Positions 5,566 to 6,691 of a stretch of 6,691 nucleotides of DNA are shown piece by piece. Each line of letters starts with the position of its first letter. The stretch's first letter is position 1. The notes under the pieces were generated by a model that was given only the letters and a program-made list of their open reading frames with translations, was not told where the DNA came from and did no database searches. Origin of the DNA: Nitrososphaerales archaeon TH526 (GTDB lineage Archaea > Thermoproteota > Nitrososphaeria > Nitrososphaerales > Nitrososphaeraceae); NCBI GenBank assembly GCA_014523665.1, contig JAATVR010000289.1, forward strand, positions 1-6,691, written 5' to 3'. A program made the translations under genes and the position numbers.

Positions 5566-5904
5566 TTAGCGATTTCGTTCCTTGATATCGCGCTGCTCCT
5601 CGCCGTCCTTGAGCAGACAACTTGTACACCATCTTTCTTCGACGGTTTTACCCTCAGCATCAGCATATTCGATTCTCACAAATCTATCTATTAGTCAATT
5701 ACAAGCATCACACTTTATCATGACCTTTTCTAGTCCCTCGTAACCATCGGTAGGAGCAGATGATGATGACATAGCCAGGTGACGTATCCCCTGCAGATAT
5801 AAATCCTGCGTTGCTGAAAAACGTAATCGGTGACTTGATTTATAAACTCTATCCTTATTAATAACAGCGATATTCGCTAAGGTGTCCCCGCCAAATCCTA
5901 ACAT
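5566..5904 (-). pseudogene. Small zinc-ribbon-like protein interrupted by an in-frame TGA
   Basis: The minus frame from ATG 5904 stops at TGA 5697-5695 right after MIKCDACN, yet the same frame continues without another stop to TAA 5568-5566. The continuation (LIDRFVRIEYADAEGKTVEE, then RWCTSCLLKDGEEQRDIKERNR) supplies a second CxxC about 28 residues later. The two CxxC pairs, one on each side of a beta hairpin, are the layout of a zinc ribbon, so the TGA probably replaces a sense codon such as CGA (Arg) by one transition. The most likely start is the ATG at 5772 (MSSSSAPTDGYEG), which lies 28 bases after a TATA box and gives 68 codons including the TGA. The 5904 start adds MLGFGGDTLANIAVINKDRV and more, also protein-like, behind a TATA-like ATATTTAG near 5937. 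Without read-through, only the first CxxC is made from 5772, or the second by restart at the GTG 5680-5678. Confidence 0.55.
5797..5804 (-). promoter_or_regulatory. TATA box for the zinc-ribbon-like gene
   Basis: The minus strand reads ATTTATAT, centred 28 bases before the ATG at 5772, within GCAGGATTTATATCTGC. The spacing fits a leaderless start and supports choosing 5772 over 5904, unless the element is simply inside a longer gene. Confidence 0.45.
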
Positions 5905-5962
5905 GCTTGAGGTAAAGTGGGTTCAAAAGACTAAATATCTTAACAAGAAAAGAAGTCAGCCA

Positions 5963-6008
5963 CATCGCTGCTGAATTTGCGATGATTCATTCAGAATTAT
6001 CAATTCTG
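5963..6008. other. Two adjacent short inverted repeats
   Basis: CATCGC (5963-5968) pairs with GCGATG (5979-5984), and CAGAATT (5992-5998) pairs with AATTCTG (6002-6008) around a 3-base loop. They lie 18 bases upstream of a plus-strand TATA box and in the 355-base gap between 5773 and 6127, which otherwise holds only the possible extension of the zinc-ribbon gene and the 22-residue ORF at 6058. An operator role is possible but unproven. Confidence 0.4.
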
Positions 6009-6025
6009 TCTGAGTTCCGAATCAC

Positions 6026-6033
6026 TTTAAATA
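6026..6033 (+). promoter_or_regulatory. TATA box, plus strand
   Basis: TTTAAATA is centred 28 bases before an ATG at 6058, the same spacing seen for other leaderless starts here. It could also drive a short non-coding RNA. On the minus strand the same bases (TATTTAAA) point towards 5904, but at a poor distance. Confidence 0.4.
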
Positions 6034-6057
6034 CTCCCCAATGTGTAGAATAGGGTA

Positions 6058-6126
6058 ATGTCTACCCTCCTACTTTTCATTTGCTCAACGAGTAGTTCTT
6101 CGTACGCGACATTAGCGTATGTGTAA
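6058..6126 (+). CDS. Possible 22-residue leaderless peptide
   Basis: The ATG at 6058 opens MSTLLLFICSTSSSSYATLA, then YV and TAA at 6124-6126. The hydrophobic start followed by serines is like a tiny membrane peptide or the front of a lost signal peptide. Its support is the well-placed TATA box alone. The stop is one base from the converging stop of the coiled-coil gene. Confidence 0.2.
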   Translation: MSTLLLFICSTSSSSYATLAYV

Positions 6127-6127
6127 G

Positions 6128-6391
6128 TCACAATAAATTAAGTAATCTGAGGTAGGTGTCAGCAGCATTCCGATGATACATTGCACCTATGGTATTTCCC
6201 GACTTAAGGTCTTTTTCCATATCATCTAGTTCTTTATCTAGTTGTAGTTCATAATATCGGCGATTATTTTCTTGCATTTGTTTCATGTACTCATCTGATT
6301 TCTTAACCAAATCCTTCCAATCGTTAGACACTTTGCCATTGAGTTCTTCTTCCAATTTCCTTTTTCTTTCAAGTCTGGAATCCTGTGACAT
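6128..6391 (-). CDS. 87-residue charged coiled-coil protein
   Basis: The minus-strand ATG at 6391 gives MSQDSRLERKRKLEEELNGK and ends LRLLNLL. Nearly the whole protein is predicted helix, rich in Lys, Glu, Asp and Arg with heptad-like Leu/Met/Tyr spacing (LVKKSDEYMKQMQENN, YYELQLDKELDDMEKDL). A break at SGNTIG is followed by a shorter amphipathic helix (AMYHRNAADTYLRLLNLL). This suggests a helical hairpin or an oligomerising coiled coil in the cytoplasm; no family is recognised. The upstream TTG at 6409 would add six residues, but a TATA-like CATATAAT near 6428 predicts transcription starting around 6403, which favours 6391. The opposite-strand frame at 6285-6476 is its antisense. Confidence 0.75.
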   Translation of the reverse strand: MSQDSRLERKRKLEEELNGKVSNDWKDLVKKSDEYMKQMQENNRRYYELQLDKELDDMEKDLKSGNTIGAMYHRNAADTYLRLLNLL

Positions 6392-6423
6392 TGATATAGG
6401 ACAATACAATCCACGTAATAAAC

Positions 6424-6432
6424 ATTATATGA
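6424..6432 (-). promoter_or_regulatory. TATA-box candidate for the coiled-coil gene
   Basis: The minus strand reads TCATATAAT, centred about 38 bases before the ATG at 6391, which predicts a leader of about 12 bases. Confidence 0.4.
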
Positions 6433-6481
6433 TCCCCTCAAATGGACAAATGATAATTTTGGAATTCATACAGTGACGGAA

Positions 6482-6691
6482 TAGCGCCAAATATTTTTAA
6501 GTAATCTCTTAGCGTCGTCGCCACCGATACCCAATAGCGGTGTTCTGATGGAATCGGCAGGGTACTAATCGACATGAATGGAAAATTGCTCATGGATATC
6601 GAAAATTCTACAAAAGCCATGCGGAGCAGGTAATGCGCCCAATCAATGTGGAAATTACGATGGGACACAACATAGGAATATCGTCAAGTTA
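6482..6691 (+). pseudogene. Multi-frame coding remnant running off the right edge
   Basis: Three plus-strand frames carry protein-like sequence in succession. Frame 2 has FLSNLLASSPPIPNSGVLME (stop 6566-6568). Frame 1 has GIGRVLIDMNGKLLMDIENS then TKAM (6550-6624, stop 6631-6633). Frame 3 has EQVMRPINVEITMGHNIGIS (about 6624 to the edge). Joined near 6550 and 6624 they form one coherent segment with an RVLIDMNGKLLMDI strand-turn-strand. The competing minus-strand ORF (6438-6668, GTG start) is longer but has a less protein-like composition. I favour the plus strand, without naming a family. Confidence 0.35.

Noticed and set aside
5448..5666. Minus-strand ORF of 72 codons
   Set aside because: Lies in a different frame from the CxxC-bearing zinc-ribbon continuation over the same bases, and has a less protein-like sequence.
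5695..5697. TGA as selenocysteine or other recoding signal
   Set aside because: No downstream structure was identified and I know of no selenocysteine or pyrrolysine system in this group; a mutation or error is simpler.
6438..6668. Minus-strand ORF of 76 codons with GTG start
   Set aside because: Possible, but the plus strand shows more protein-like sequence over the same bases; kept only as an alternative.
1..6691. tRNA, rRNA, CRISPR array, transposase or terminal inverted repeats
   Set aside because: I looked on both strands for the T-loop motif, regularly spaced repeats and transposase-like ORFs, and saw none.

Overview
The window looks like a piece of an ammonia-oxidising archaeon (class Nitrososphaeria, probably the Nitrososphaera/Nitrosocosmicus group). 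The base composition is AT-rich. Several genes begin about 28-30 bases after a TATA box with no Shine-Dalgarno sequence, which is the archaeal leaderless pattern. One secreted protein (reconstructed from 4155-4654) has the signal peptide and beta-rich, N-glycosylation-site-rich body that I recognise from that group. The assignment is an inference from these features, not a database result. There are no tRNA, rRNA, CRISPR, transposase or plasmid/phage replication genes that I can see.

Layout. (1) 2-863: 3' part of a secreted, Gln- and Thr-rich protein that enters from the left edge and is broken by about three frame changes. (2) 864-1469: mostly non-coding, but it hides a 34-residue Cys/His-rich microprotein on the minus strand (1114-1218) behind a well-placed TATA box. 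(3) 1470-2219, minus: a complete SDR-family oxidoreductase, the only obvious metabolic enzyme, visibly richer in G+C than its surroundings. (4) 2527-2805: a small alpha/beta-barrel-like protein. (5) 2806-4154: sparse region with a hidden 56-residue minus-strand gene (3210-3380) and several coding-like fragments. (6) 4155-4880: the secreted protein, frameshifted in a T run, followed by more disrupted coding sequence. (7) 4898-5447: a 20-bp tandem repeat, a TATA box and an overlapping pair of small genes. (8) 5566-5904, minus: a small zinc-ribbon-like gene whose two CxxC halves are separated by an in-frame TGA. (9) 6128-6391, minus: a coiled-coil protein. (10) 6482-6691: three-frame coding remnants running off the right edge.

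No multi-gene pathway is visible. The genes are small, mostly single-cistron and scattered on both strands; the only likely translationally coupled pair is 5002-5214 / 5208-5447. The main themes are very small proteins with metal-ligand patterns and a high density of broken reading frames. The second could reflect a decaying accessory region or uncorrected indels in the assembly, and the sequence alone cannot separate these. I did not find a convincing new multi-component system.
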